From: Arthrobacter nitrophenolicus
Lineage (GTDB): Bacteria; Actinomycetota; Actinomycetes; Actinomycetales; Micrococcaceae
Reading direction: 5' to 3'
Assembly (NCBI RefSeq): GCF_000332815.1
Contig: NZ_AOFD01000043.1
Coordinates: 1-38,685 of the forward strand
DNA length: 38,685 nucleotides
Shown in pieces: positions 1-8,814 of the stretch. The translations under genes and the position numbers were made by a program. Position 1 is the stretch's first letter. Every line of letters begins with the position of its first letter. Under the pieces are notes generated by a model, which searched no databases, was not told where the DNA came from, and was given only the letters and a program-made list of their open reading frames with translations.

Positions 1-50
1 GTGGTCATCGAGTGCGAAGGGAACCGTCGAAACGGCGCGGCAGGCGAGGG

Positions 51-1376
51 TCAGGAGTAGTAGCGGGCCAGGGTTTCGGCCTTGAAGTCGAAGAACGTGC
101 CGGCCTCGATCGCGAGCCGGGCGTCGTCCACCATCTTCACCACGAACCGTTCGTTGTGGATGGAGATCAGGGTGGCGGACAGCATTTCCTTGGCCTTGAA
201 CAGGTGGTGGATGTACGCCCGGGAGTAGTGGGTGCACGCGTAGCAGTCGCAGCCCTCCTGCAGCGGCCCGAAGTCGCGCTTGTACTTCGCTCCGGACAGG
301 TTGAACCGCCCGTGCGGCGTGTAGAAAGCGGAGTTCCGGGCCACCCGGGTGGGGGAGACGCAGTCGAAGGTGTCGGCACCGTTCTCGATGGCGGTGAAGA
401 TGTCGTCCGGCTCAGAAATGCCCAGCAGGTGGCGCGGCTTGTCCTCCGGCAGTTCCTCGTTGCACCACCGGACGATGGTGCCCAGGTTCTCCTTCTCCAG
501 GGCGCCGCCGATCCCGTACCCGTCAAACGGCATGGCGCCCAGGTCCCGGCAGGCCTTGCGGCGGAGGTCCTCGTACTGGGCGCCCTGGATGACGCCGAAC
601 AGGGCCTGGTACGGCTTCCCAACCCGTTCGGTGGTGAGCCGGAAGTGCTCGTCGAGGCACCGCAGCGCCCACAGCCGGGTCCGTTCCAGGGACTCCTCCT
701 GGTAGCCGCGGGAGTTCTGCAGCGTTGTCAGCTCGTCGAACGCGAACATGATGTCCGCGCCGATCTGGTGCTGGACCTGCATGGAGATTTCGGGGGAGAA
801 CCGGTGCCGGTCCCCGTTCAGGTGTGACTTGAACCAGACGCCGTCGTCGTCAATATGGGCCAGCCGCTCCTTGCCGGGCGCCACCGCGTCGTCGGGGCCG
901 GGCGCGCCCGCGGCGGCAACAGTCTTCATGTCGATGACCTTCTTGAACCCCGAGCCGAGGCTCATCACCTGGAACCCGCCGGAGTCCGTGAAGGTGGGTC
1001 CGGGCCAGTTCATGAAGGCGCCCAGCCCCCCGGCCTCGTCCAGGATGTCAGCGCCGGGCTGCAGGTAGAGGTGGTAGGCGTTGGCAAGCACAGCCTGCGC
1101 CCCGAGGTCCGCCACCGCTTCGGGCAGCACCGCCTTGACCGTGGCTTTGGTTCCGACGGCGATGAAGGCCGGCGTCTGGATCTCACCGTGGGGGGTGGTG
1201 ATGGTGCCGGTGCGGCCCAGGAATTCGCCGCCGTTCTCCGCCATCTGCGCGGCAGTGGGCGGGCAGGAGTCAGCCAGCCGGCTGCCCACGGTGAAGGAAA
1301 ACCCGGACTGGTCCGGCAGGTCAACAACGGGCTCCGCGGAGGCAGGAGACGGAACGGAAGCGGGTTTGGCTGGCAC
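51..1376 (-). CDS. tgt: tRNA-guanine(34) transglycosylase
   Basis: This enzyme exchanges guanine 34 in GUN-anticodon tRNAs for a queuine-type base in the cytosol. The 441-residue product carries the family signatures: an early TPAFIAVGT stretch, TDSGGFQVMSLG, the nucleophile Asp338 in FDCVSPTR, and a C-terminal zinc site made of Cys376, Cys378, Cys381 and His407. It has about 30 extra residues after TDSGGFQVMSLGSG (AAGAPGPDDAVAPGKE region) compared with the compact family core. The first usable start is a GTG. No clear Shine-Dalgarno lies before it, but the reading frame is open for another 66 bases through two copies of a short repeat. No other queuosine gene is in the window, so the base may be salvaged or made from elsewhere in the genome. 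The family call is secure; the exact start is not. Confidence 0.96.
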   Translation of the reverse strand: MPAKPASVPSPASAEPVVDLPDQSGFSFTVGSRLADSCPPTAAQMAENGGEFLGRTGTITTPHGEIQTPAFIAVGTKATVKAVLPEAVADLGAQAVLANAYHLYLQPGADILDEAGGLGAFMNWPGPTFTDSGGFQVMSLGSGFKKVIDMKTVAAAGAPGPDDAVAPGKERLAHIDDDGVWFKSHLNGDRHRFSPEISMQVQHQIGADIMFAFDELTTLQNSRGYQEESLERTRLWALRCLDEHFRLTTERVGKPYQALFGVIQGAQYEDLRRKACRDLGAMPFDGYGIGGALEKENLGTIVRWCNEELPEDKPRHLLGISEPDDIFTAIENGADTFDCVSPTRVARNSAFYTPHGRFNLSGAKYKRDFGPLQEGCDCYACTHYSRAYIHHLFKAKEMLSATLISIHNERFVVKMVDDARLAIEAGTFFDFKAETLARYYS

Positions 1377-1385
1377 CGTACCAGT

Positions 1386-1420
1386 GTGCCAGCAATCGTT
1401 ACAGTGCCAGCAATCGGTAC
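1386..1420. repeat. Two tandem 17-base repeats just upstream of tgt
   Basis: The unit GTGCCAGCAATCGTTAC at 1386-1402 is repeated with one difference at 1404-1420, giving an 18-base period. It ends ten bases from the annotated tgt start. Read on the minus strand it is GTaCGATTGCTGGCAC-like and could be a regulator half-site pair, or a local duplication. In the tgt frame it encodes a repeated D-C-W-H motif, but no start codon precedes it. Confidence 0.5.
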
Positions 1421-1446
1421 GGGGCCAGAAAACCAGGCAGCCCCGG

Positions 1447-2175
1447 TCAGCTCACCGGCTCGGACGTGGAGTAGTTCTCGGCCCGCCAGGAGTCCCAGGA
1501 CGAACGGATGGAGTCAAGCTTCGCAGCCCCAAGGTCGTAGGTGGAGGCTATGACCAGCGACCCGTCCCCCTCCTCGCGAACGTCCTTGATGGCGGGATGG
1601 TCGGCCACCACCAGGAGCCCCTCGCCGTGTTCGGCGTAGTCGTGGACCGTGAGGCCCACCTGGTGGCTGGTCCGGTACCAGACCTTGCCGCTGATTTCCT
1701 CACCGGTGCCCAGGCGCAGCTGGTAGGGCTCGCCGGGCGCCGGCAGGTCCGCCAGGCCGAGCTTTTCGATTGCCGACCCCTGGCCCTCGGTCAGGTGCAG
1801 GAAGAGGGTGTGGCGCTTGCCGTGCGGGTGGCGTTCCAGGGCGAACCGGAGCTGCTGGAGGAACGTCAGCCAGCCCTGGGTGATGTCCTCGTCCCAGGCC
1901 GCCCATTCCGAGTCGTGGTCCAGCGCCCCGCGCGTCACGCTGACCCGCGTGCCGCCCGGAACGGGGTGCAGTTCGAAGGTGTCGCCGCCGTGCACGGTCA
2001 GGCTGGTGTGGTCCGGGGCTTCCTCGACGTCGCCGGAAAAGTAGATCTCCTTGATCTCGGCATCCAGGTCCTCGGCCTGCCAGCCGTGCCATTGGGCCAC
2101 CTTGGACGGTTCACGCAGCATGGTCCAGACCTGCGGTGCGTCGGCGTTAATCACTACGCTGAGATTGTTCGTCAT
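1447..2175 (-). CDS. SRPBCC (START-like) domain protein
   Basis: The 242-residue product begins with the pattern typical of polyketide-cyclase/AHSA1-type SRPBCC proteins: LSVVINADAPQVW, then REPSKVAQWHGW, and a beta-rich middle with GGTRVSVTRGALD. Such domains form a deep hydrophobic pocket for a small ligand, but no substrate can be named. The C-terminal 90 residues (from about 150) look like a second, diverged module. The start ATG lies seven bases after a TACATT -10-like hexamer on the minus strand, so a leaderless or very short leader transcript is possible. Only a weak Shine-Dalgarno is visible. It lies between tgt and the 350-residue unknown, on the same strand with short gaps, and may be co-transcribed with them. 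Confidence 0.8.
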   Translation of the reverse strand: MTNNLSVVINADAPQVWTMLREPSKVAQWHGWQAEDLDAEIKEIYFSGDVEEAPDHTSLTVHGGDTFELHPVPGGTRVSVTRGALDHDSEWAAWDEDITQGWLTFLQQLRFALERHPHGKRHTLFLHLTEGQGSAIEKLGLADLPAPGEPYQLRLGTGEEISGKVWYRTSHQVGLTVHDYAEHGEGLLVVADHPAIKDVREEGDGSLVIASTYDLGAAKLDSIRSSWDSWRAENYSTSEPVS

Positions 2176-2223
2176 AGCCCCGAATGTACAACTCCGGCCC
2201 GGCCCCGGGTAGGGGCAATTTGC

Positions 2224-3276
2224 TCAGGAGCGGACGGCCTCAAGCTCGTTGCTGATCCGTCGCTCCAGCTCGCCCATCCCGATGGTCTCGGACCCGCCAT
2301 GCGCCCGCAGGAACAGCAGGGATTCGAGCCGCAGCAGCCGCCATTCCCGTTCGGCGTCGTGGTTCGAGTTGTCGATGGAGCGGAAGATTTCCTTGTCGTA
2401 CAGGTTGGGCTCGTTGAGCGAGCGCTGCCGGACCTTGGCGGCCATCCGTGCCTTAAACGGGTCGGTCTCATGGCTTTCGGGCGTCCTGATCAGCTTTTCG
2501 TAGACCGCAGCCCGTTCGTGCTGGCCGTCCTGCCGGCAGATATAGCTGGCCAGGGCCAGGGAGGCCTCCACCGATGCCCAGCGCCCGGGGTTTCCGTCGT
2601 AGGGGAGGACGGTGAGGAGGTCGGCAACCGCCAGGGCGCCCTCGGCATCCTTGAGCGTGACGAACAGTTCGTGCGCCAGGTCGCTGAGGTCCTTCAGGCA
2701 GCTGCCGGACTTGAAATTGACGCCTTTGGACAGCCTGTCGGTCAGCAGCTGGACACCGGTGGCGTCGGGATGCGCCTGCGCAGCAGCTTCCACCACGGAC
2801 TCCGGTGTGCCGTCCGGGGCCGGGATCAGTGCGAGTTCCTCCTCGCTGGGAACGTTGGCGGCAGGCGGAACCGGCGGCAAGGGAGGTACGACGACGGCGG
2901 GCGCCGCAGCGGCCGATGCCGCCTCGCCGCCGGGCTGCTGCTGCCCGTGCCCCTGCCCGGCTGCTTCAGCCGGCGCGGTTTCAACCGACGCGTCCTCCGC
3001 CGGCACGGAAGCCAGCGAAAGGTGCGTGACGGCGTCGGACGCTGCTGCGGAACCTGGCTCGATGGTGGTGACGGTGGCGCCCACGGCGATCCGCAGCGTG
3101 CCGCCGCCGGCCAGGCTGGCGAGCACCAGCGCGGGAGACCCGAAATCGTCCCGTTCCAGCTCAACCGCCTGGATTTCCGCCGTCCGTTCACCGTCCGGGA
3201 GGAGGATGAGGCTGCCCGTGGTCAGGGATCCAGCCTGCAGCTCACTATGGTTCCGGGCGGCTGGTGTTTCGGTCAT
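2224..3276 (-). CDS. Hypothetical protein with Ala/Pro-rich linker
   Basis: I do not recognise this 350-residue protein. Residues 1-75 look like a small beta-rich domain (GSLILLPDG, LVLASLAGGGTLRIAVGATVTTI). Residues 76-150 are a low-complexity Ala/Pro/Glu linker with VVVPPLPPVPPAA. Residues 150-350 look helical, with a repeat-like rhythm (LSDLAHELFVTLKDAEGALAVADLLTVL; WASVEASLALASYICRQDGQHERAAVYEKLI), suggesting a TPR-like scaffold. No signal peptide or membrane segment is seen, so it is probably cytoplasmic. The ATG has AAGGA five bases upstream, which fixes the start. A TAGACT -10-like hexamer lies at 3311-3316 on the minus strand, about 35 bases upstream of the start. Confidence 0.75.
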   Translation of the reverse strand: MTETPAARNHSELQAGSLTTGSLILLPDGERTAEIQAVELERDDFGSPALVLASLAGGGTLRIAVGATVTTIEPGSAAASDAVTHLSLASVPAEDASVETAPAEAAGQGHGQQQPGGEAASAAAAPAVVVPPLPPVPPAANVPSEEELALIPAPDGTPESVVEAAAQAHPDATGVQLLTDRLSKGVNFKSGSCLKDLSDLAHELFVTLKDAEGALAVADLLTVLPYDGNPGRWASVEASLALASYICRQDGQHERAAVYEKLIRTPESHETDPFKARMAAKVRQRSLNEPNLYDKEIFRSIDNSNHDAEREWRLLRLESLLFLRAHGGSETIGMGELERRISNELEAVRS

Positions 3277-3364
3277 GGGAGTCCTTAAGTTCTCTTGCGG
3301 TCCGCCGTCCAGTCTACAAAGACGGGCAGCTTATTCCGGGGACCCCCAGGTTCCGGCGGGGTGG

Positions 3365-3904
3365 TCAGGAGCCGACGCCGGCGAATGCCAGGGCCTGGCG
3401 GATCAGCCCGCCGCGGCCGCCGGAGAACTCCATCTGGACGCCCGGACTGAGGACTTCCGCCGGGGTCATCCAGGTCAGTTCCAGGGCGTCCTGGCGCGGT
3501 TCGCATTCGCCGGTAACGGGGATGACGTAGGCCAGGGAAACGGCGTGTTGCCGGTCATCGGTGAAGCCGGTCTGGGACGGGGCCGGGAAGTATTCGGCCA
3601 CCGTGAAGGGGACCGGGCTGATGGGCAGCTGCGGGAACGCCAGCGGTCCCAGGTCCTTTTCCATGTGCCGGAGGAGGGCGGCGCGGATGGTTTCGCGGTA
3701 GATGACGCGGCCGGACACCAGGGAGCGGACCATGGTCCCGTCCTCGTCGGCCTGCAGCAGGGTGCCCACTTCATTCACGTAGCCAAGCGGATCCAGCCTG
3801 ACCGGTACGGCCTCCACGTACACCATGGGCAGCCGCCCGCGCGCCTCAAAGAGGTCTTCTTCGGAAAGCCAGCCGGGATTCGGGTCAGGTGTGCGCACGT
3901 TCAT
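3365..3904 (-). CDS. DUF4916 / Nudix-like protein with degenerate Nudix box
   Basis: The 179-residue product matches the actinobacterial DUF4916 family (WLSEEDLFEARGRLPMVYVEAVPVRL near the N-terminus), which has a Nudix fold. The box at residues about 67-88 reads GRVIYRE, then seven residues, then RHMEKDLG. The GxxxxxE half is present, but the REUxEExGU half has His for the first Glu and Lys-Asp for the metal-binding Glu pair. Ordinary Nudix hydrolysis of nucleoside diphosphate-X substrates is therefore doubtful, and a binding or regulatory role is possible. Its ATG lies nine bases after the reconstructed stop of the VOC gene, so the two probably form an operon. Confidence 0.78.
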   Translation of the reverse strand: MNVRTPDPNPGWLSEEDLFEARGRLPMVYVEAVPVRLDPLGYVNEVGTLLQADEDGTMVRSLVSGRVIYRETIRAALLRHMEKDLGPLAFPQLPISPVPFTVAEYFPAPSQTGFTDDRQHAVSLAYVIPVTGECEPRQDALELTWMTPAEVLSPGVQMEFSGGRGGLIRQALAFAGVGS

Positions 3905-3913
3905 GGTCTATTT

Positions 3914-4650
3914 CTACCCCATGGGACGGTGCTGCGAGATCCAGACCGTGGCGGGCACGGAGGGCGCGCCGGGCCCGGCCGCGTCCGGGTTGGCCACGTG
4001 GAGGGTGCTTCCGAAAGCCTCTTCGGTCAGGGTTGCCTCGAGTCCTGCGGCGGTGAGCCGGTCCCGGAGCGGTGCCAGGCCGCCGTCGTACTCGAATCCC
4101 AGGCCGGACCGCGGAGACCGGACGCCGGGCGCACCAGGAGGACGCCGCCGTTCTTGGCGGTGAAGTCCGCGGTTTCGTCGTTGTCCGGCACCGGACGCGG
4201 CCGGGCGCCAATGTGCCGCAGGGTGCGGGCGGCGGCGTCGGCGTCCTCCGTGAACCAGACCCCGACGACGGCGAGCGCCGGGTCCGCGCCGGTGTCACCA
4301 TCGACGGTGGCGGCTTTGTCCGCAAGAAAGGTGAATCCGTCAGGTCCTGTAATCCGGCAGGCTTCGCCGTGGGATTCGGTGACCAGCTCCGCGGGCGTTG
4401 TGCCCTCGTCCTGGGCTGCGAGGTTGGTGCGGCGGCCGAACTCGGCCAGGTCGCCCACCTCGACTGCCAGTGCCGTTGTCCCGTCCTCCGCAGCCCCTGC
4501 CGGTACCTCGTGCAGGGCCAGCCTGCCGGCCCCGGCGTCGTAGACGCGGAAGCCGCCGTCGCCCTCGGCGAGGACCAGGCCCAAGGCGGTCAGCAGCCGC
4601 TCCCAGGACCCGATGTTGGACGTGTAATGCAGGGGACGGACGCGGAGCAT
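3914..4650 (-). pseudogene. VOC (glyoxalase-like) protein, frame broken by one base
   Basis: The product has two glyoxalase-type beta-alpha-beta modules (first from MLRVRPLHYTSNIG, second from LAVVGVWFTEDADAAA), as in the vicinal oxygen chelate superfamily. The substrate is unknown. The frame that starts at 4650 stops at 4027. The neighbouring frame instead continues with SGLGFEYDGGLAPLRDRL and STLHVANPDAAGPG, ending at TAG 3914-3916. Restoring one base around 4098-4130 gives a 245-residue protein that ends nine bases before the DUF4916 start, the spacing expected in an operon. I chose the ATG at 4650 because AAGGA sits seven bases upstream; in-frame starts at 4665 and 4731 also exist. A consensus error is more likely than true decay, since the sequence past the break is intact. 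Confidence 0.72.
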
Positions 4651-4757
4651 CGGTTTGTCCTTCATCTCGGCAACTGGAGCTTTAGGCCATGATGCCACGG
4701 GGCGGGCCGGAGGGGGATAGCGCTTGTGCACCCGGGTTGCAGGGGCAGAATAGGCGC

Positions 4758-5360
4758 ATGGCCGTCGAACTCGAGGAACTGCTGGTGCCCGATGCCGCCG
4801 CCTGGCGCAGGTGGCTGGAGGCCAACCACGGCACGGCCCGGGGTGTGTGGCTGGTCCTGCATAAAAAGGGCGGGCAGGTCACCGGCCTGGATTATGCGGC
4901 GGCCCTGGACGAGGCGCTCTGTTTCGGCTGGATCGACGGACAGGCCCGGCGCCGGGACGGCGGGAGCACTTTCGTCCGCATGACGCCCCGAGGGCCGCGG
5001 AGCGCCTGGTCGGCCCGGAACGTGGCCCATGTTGCCCGCCTGGAAGCTGCCGGAAAGATGACCGGCGCGGGCCGGGCCGCCGTCGACGCCGCGAAGGCCG
5101 ACGGCCGCTGGGAGGCAGCCTACGGCGGGCAGGCGACGGCGGAAGTTCCCGAGGATCTGGCGGCCGCCATCGCTGCCGTTCCTGCGGCCCAGGCCATGTT
5201 TGACGTCCTGACCAAAACCAACCGGTTCGCCCTGATTTACCGGACCATTACGGCCAAGCAGCCCGCCACCAGACAGCGTCGGATCGAGGGCTTCGTGGAC
5301 ATGCTGGCACGCGGCGAAGCCCTGTACCCGCAGAAGAAGCGCCCGGTTGAGGGGCCGTAA
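4758..5360 (+). CDS. YdeI/OmpD-associated family protein
   Basis: The 200-residue product matches the YdeI family: WLEANHGTARGVWLVLHKKG, then DEALCFGWIDGQARR, then the RMTPRGPRSAWSARNV signature, and a C-terminal helical segment with the pattern typical of bacteriocin-protection YdeI proteins. Members are small cytoplasmic proteins, some linked to resistance to peptides or polymyxin. The biochemical role is not established. The ATG at 4758 is preferred over in-frame starts at 4689 and 4692 because the family begins at ELEELLVPDAAAW. It diverges from the VOC gene, with about 107 bases between the two preferred starts. Confidence 0.82.
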   Translation: MAVELEELLVPDAAAWRRWLEANHGTARGVWLVLHKKGGQVTGLDYAAALDEALCFGWIDGQARRRDGGSTFVRMTPRGPRSAWSARNVAHVARLEAAGKMTGAGRAAVDAAKADGRWEAAYGGQATAEVPEDLAAAIAAVPAAQAMFDVLTKTNRFALIYRTITAKQPATRQRRIEGFVDMLARGEALYPQKKRPVEGP

Positions 5361-5385
5361 GGACACCTTGGCCGCAGAAGTGTCC
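5361..5385 (+). terminator. Weak hairpin after the YdeI-like gene
   Basis: GGACAC at 5361-5366 pairs with GTGTCC at 5380-5385, starting directly after the TAA. The arms are short and no T-run follows, so this is only a candidate. Confidence 0.25.
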
Positions 5386-5446
5386 GGCGCAACATAATTG
5401 GGGTTCCTGATAACGAACCGGTAACATTGATGGCTCACTTGCACTG

Positions 5447-5475
5447 GTGCCGTTCCCCGAGCCGGGGGACGGCAC
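5447..5475. promoter_or_regulatory. Hairpin in the leader of the GH32 gene
   Basis: A 12-base arm at 5447-5458 pairs with 5464-5475 around a five-base loop, with one G-U type pair. It ends 28 bases before the GH32 ATG. It could be a leader attenuator or a protein-binding palindrome. Upstream, GGTTC and GAACC form another small inverted repeat around 5402-5419, close to a TAACAT -10-like hexamer. Confidence 0.35.
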
Positions 5476-5503
5476 TTGCGCGTTCAGCGACGGATTGAAT
5501 TCA

Positions 5504-7493
5504 ATGCCCCGACATACCCCCGGAACTGTACTTCCCGCCCTCAAACGCTTCGCCGCCGGCCGCCGCCTCCTCGTGTGGGCGGTAGCCGCCGGGGCTGTCC
5601 TCATCCTGGCAGTCTCACTGGTGCTCGCCGGTAACGCCCGGTCCGGCCCTGCCGCCACCGCCGGGGCGGTGCTGGACGATGTGGCAGCCGCGCAGGTCGC
5701 GGCCATGGACCGCACCGGCGGCTACGCCTCGCTGTGGCTCAAGGGCAACGATTCGACTGGCTGAACGCGGGGCTGACATTTCGGCAGAAGGCGCGGAGGA
5801 CGTCCGCAGCATCGAGTGCGGCACGGGGTGGCTGGCCGGCGTCCGGGTGGAGGGCAAGGTCTTCCTCCGGAGCAGCACCGCCCCTGATGCGGCGGAAGAG
5901 GACGCTGATGCAGTCCGGCTTCCGGAGTGCATTAGCCCGGAAGCCCGCGATGCCCTGCTCGCGGACCTGGGCGCCGGTAAGTCCTGGCCGAAACAGGACG
6001 CTGCGGCCCTGGCGGCGCCGGCCGAGGACCCCGGTTTCCGTCCCGCCTACCACCTGACCCCGGACCAGCGCTGGATGAACGACCCCCAGCGGCCCTTCTT
6101 CCTGGACGGGCTCTGGCACTACTACTACCTCTACAACGTGGACTACCCCGAGGGGAACGGCACCGAGTGGTTCCACGCCACCAGCACCGACCTGGTGCAT
6201 TGGAACAACGAGGGCGTGGCCATCGAGAAGTTCCGCAACGGCCTTGGCGACATTGAAACCGGGTCCGCCGTGGTGGACACGGAGGGCACCGCGGGCTTCG
6301 GCAAGGGGGCCGTGATCGCGGTCCTCACCCAGCAGCATGACGGCGTCCAGCGCCAGTCGCTGTTCTACTCCACGGACAACGGCTACAGCTTCCAGAACTA
6401 CGAGCAGAACCCGGTCATGGAGAACCCCGGCGCCGAGCACTGGCGGGATCCGCGGATCGTGCGGGATGAGGCCAACAACCAGTGGCTGATGCTGCTCGCC
6501 GAGGGCCACAAGATCGGCTTCTACACGTCCAAGGACCTCAAGGACTGGACCTACGTTTCCGCGTTTGAGCGGGACGGCCTCGGCATCCTTGAATGCCCGG
6601 ACTTCTTCCAGATGGACGTGGACGGCGACCCCGCCAAACGCACCTGGGTGCTGGCTGCCAGCGCCAACGGTGCGGACGAGGGCCGCACCACCGGCCTGGC
6701 GTACTGGACCGGCAGCTTTGACGGAAAGGGCTTCACTCCGGACGGCGGGCACCAGTGGCTCGACGGCGGATCGGACTTCTACGCGGCCGTCACCTGGGAC
6801 GATCCACGCCTGACGGACGGGCAGCGCAAGTCCTCACGGCATGCCATCGGCTGGATGAACAACTGGGCCTACGCCCGTAACCTGCCCACGGACAACTGGT
6901 TCGGGGCGGCCTCCGTGGTGCGGGACCTCCGGCTGGAGTCCGACGGCGGGCGCCCGGCCCTGGTGTCCACGCCCACCCCCGCGCTGCAGTCGCTGGAGGG
7001 CGACACGGCGCAGGTGCCGGCCGGGCCGCTGGGGGAGGAATCCGTGCTGGCTGTCCCGGAGAGCGGCGCCTACAAGGCCGAGCTTGAGTTTGAGCGGCCC
7101 GACGCCAACACGGGTGAGGCACGGATGCTCCTGCAAAGCGGAGGCAGGACCTACGCCACCGTGGGCTACGACTTTGCCGGCGGCAAGGCCTTCGTGGTCC
7201 GGGACGACGCCGTGTCCGAAACCGTCAAAGACAGCGGCGCCGCACCGAAGGGCGCGGTGGATCCCGTGTACCGGGACGTCCAGGCGGTTGAGGGTCCTTC
7301 CACCGGCGACACTGTCCGCCTCACGGTCTACGTTGACCGGTCCTCCGTGGAAGTCTTCGTGGACGGCGGCCGGCAGACCCTGACCTCGCTGGTGTTCCCG
7401 CCCGGCGGCGCGAAGGAAGCGCGGCTGGCAGCCGGGAGCGGGCAGGTATCACTGAAGAACGGTACCGTGACGCCGCTGGCGGGGATCCGCTAG
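5504..7493 (+). pseudogene. GH32 fructan hydrolase (levanase/inulinase type), frame broken by one base
   Basis: This enzyme probably cleaves beta-fructosides such as levan or inulin outside the membrane. Residues 22-43 form one hydrophobic segment after a basic N-terminus, so the protein is exported or membrane anchored. The reconstructed 662-residue protein has all three GH32 catalytic residues: nucleophile Asp193 in RWMNDPQ, transition-state stabiliser Asp315 in HWRDPR, and acid/base Glu363 in GILECPD. A C-terminal beta-sandwich includes LTVYVDRSSVEVFVDGG. The frame from the ATG stops at 5764. Removing one base near 5757-5760 joins GNDSTAERGADI to the conserved remainder. This is the only insertion among the frame breaks in the window. 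Its TAG overlaps the stop of the convergent GH76 gene. Exo- or endo-action and the preferred fructan cannot be told from sequence. Confidence 0.85.
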
Positions 7494-8725
7494 GATCCTG
7501 TGATGGCCGCGGCCGCCTCCAGCGTCATCCAGGCCTGCAGCTGGGTGGAAAGCTCGACGACGGCACCCTGCGGATACGTCTGGTCCGCCGGCTGTGCGGC
7601 GTGGAGGGAGAAGACGCTCCGGCCCGGGTGGCTGCCGGCAGGTGTTCCGGCGTCCAGCGTGCGCCGTCCGTCCCAGAACGCCTGCGCGGTATCCGTTACC
7701 AGCCGTGCCGCTGTTGCCCGGGCTGGCTCCGGAAGCCGGCCGTCGGTGGCGGCTAGGGCCAGGTAGCGGCAGAGGATCCCGGTGAACAGGCCGCCGTCGC
7801 CCGTCCCGTCGCAGCGGAGCACCGTGCGGGGTGCGGCGTCGCCTGCACCCGGTGCCGGCACGGTCAGGTGCCGGTCCACGGCGTCCACCAGTTCCGCCGC
7901 CCGGGCAAGGTTGGCCTCGCCACCCAGTTCCAGGAGGGCGCCCAGCACGGGCCCCTGGTTGTAGGTGTAGACAGCCCGGTCCACCGTCACGGTCCCGGCG
8001 GCATCAAGCCGGGCCCCGTCCAGGTACAGGCGCTGCTCCAGGTCGAAGAGGGTGCGGTCCAGCCAGTCCAGCAGTGACTGCGCCTTGGCCCGCTGCCCGG
8101 TGCGGGCGTAAAAAAGCGCCACCGGAGCCGTGGCGGGCGTGTTCTTGAAGTCCCGTTTCTTGCTCCAGAACACCCCGCCGCCCAGGTCATCGGTGCTGGC
8201 GGCATCGAACTGCAGCACGAGGGTTTTGCGGACCCTGGCATTGCGGCGGCGGCCCGGCTTCCGTGTCTCCTCGGCCAGGGCATCCAGGCGGAGCGTGGCC
8301 ATGGCCAGCCAGGCCATATCGTCGTAGTAGTTGTTGACGAAGGTGAACGCGTTGCGCAGCCGGATTCCGGTCACCAGCCTGGACGCGAGCTGCCCGGCAC
8401 TGGGGTTGCCCGGACCGTTGAACCGCGCCGCCGGTGTGGCCCCGCTGCCCAGTTCCCGCCGGCCGGTGTCCACCAGGCAGTCCACGTAATGGGCCTGCCA
8501 CCAGTAATGCCACGGGTGGGCCAGGGCAGAACCGGAGGCCAGCCGCCGCAGCGCATGCAGCCAGGCCGGACCGGACTGGACCGGCTCCCCGGGATTCCAC
8601 GCCACCGCAGCCAGGTGCGTGCCCGGCAGGAACAGCAGCTTTCGGCCGAAGAGCGCGGTGACGGACCGGGCGGCGTGGGAGGCACGGCCGTGCCAGACGG
8701 AACCGGCGGCGGGGCGGGAGGTCAT
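7490..8725 (-). CDS. Glycoside hydrolase family 76 protein
   Basis: Family 76 enzymes are endo-alpha-1,6-mannanases acting on yeast-type mannan or related glycans. The 411-residue product shows the family's paired catalytic aspartates, Asp135 and Asp136, in NNYYDDMAWL. It also has GGVFWSKKRDFKNTPATAP and YTYNQG, and an alpha-helical (alpha/alpha)6 pattern. No signal peptide is seen, so it may be cytoplasmic, unlike many secreted relatives; the substrate could be an imported oligosaccharide. I chose the ATG at 8725, with GGTGGAAG just upstream, over an in-frame start at 8803. It converges on the GH32 gene and shares a CTAG stop with it. Confidence 0.88.
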   Translation of the reverse strand: MTSRPAAGSVWHGRASHAARSVTALFGRKLLFLPGTHLAAVAWNPGEPVQSGPAWLHALRRLASGSALAHPWHYWWQAHYVDCLVDTGRRELGSGATPAARFNGPGNPSAGQLASRLVTGIRLRNAFTFVNNYYDDMAWLAMATLRLDALAEETRKPGRRRNARVRKTLVLQFDAASTDDLGGGVFWSKKRDFKNTPATAPVALFYARTGQRAKAQSLLDWLDRTLFDLEQRLYLDGARLDAAGTVTVDRAVYTYNQGPVLGALLELGGEANLARAAELVDAVDRHLTVPAPGAGDAAPRTVLRCDGTGDGGLFTGILCRYLALAATDGRLPEPARATAARLVTDTAQAFWDGRRTLDAGTPAGSHPGRSVFSLHAAQPADQTYPQGAVVELSTQLQAWMTLEAAAAITGS

Positions 8726-8792
8726 GGCTTCCACCCTAGCGGGGCGTACATGGACCGGGCGGAAGCGGCACGTGGTGCGCACCGCCCGCTCT

Positions 8793-8814
8793 TCAGTTAA
8801 CATTCACTAACTGA
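8793..8814. promoter_or_regulatory. Inverted repeat upstream of the SDR/acyl-CoA dehydrogenase operon
   Basis: TCAGTTA at 8793-8799 and TAACTGA at 8808-8814 form a perfect 7-base inverted repeat with an eight-base spacer. It lies 49 bases before the SDR start, in the gap shared with the divergent GH76 gene. Size and shape suit a TetR- or GntR-type operator. No regulator gene is adjacent. Confidence 0.4.

Noticed and set aside
1..50. A gene start reading off the left edge on the minus strand
   Set aside because: An ATG lies at 6-8 on that strand, but only two further codons are visible and no clear ribosome site precedes it.
5679..7493. GH32 gene starting at the internal ATG 5679
   Set aside because: Its first 27 residues are out of frame with the true N-terminus and lack the membrane segment, which is found upstream in the other frame.
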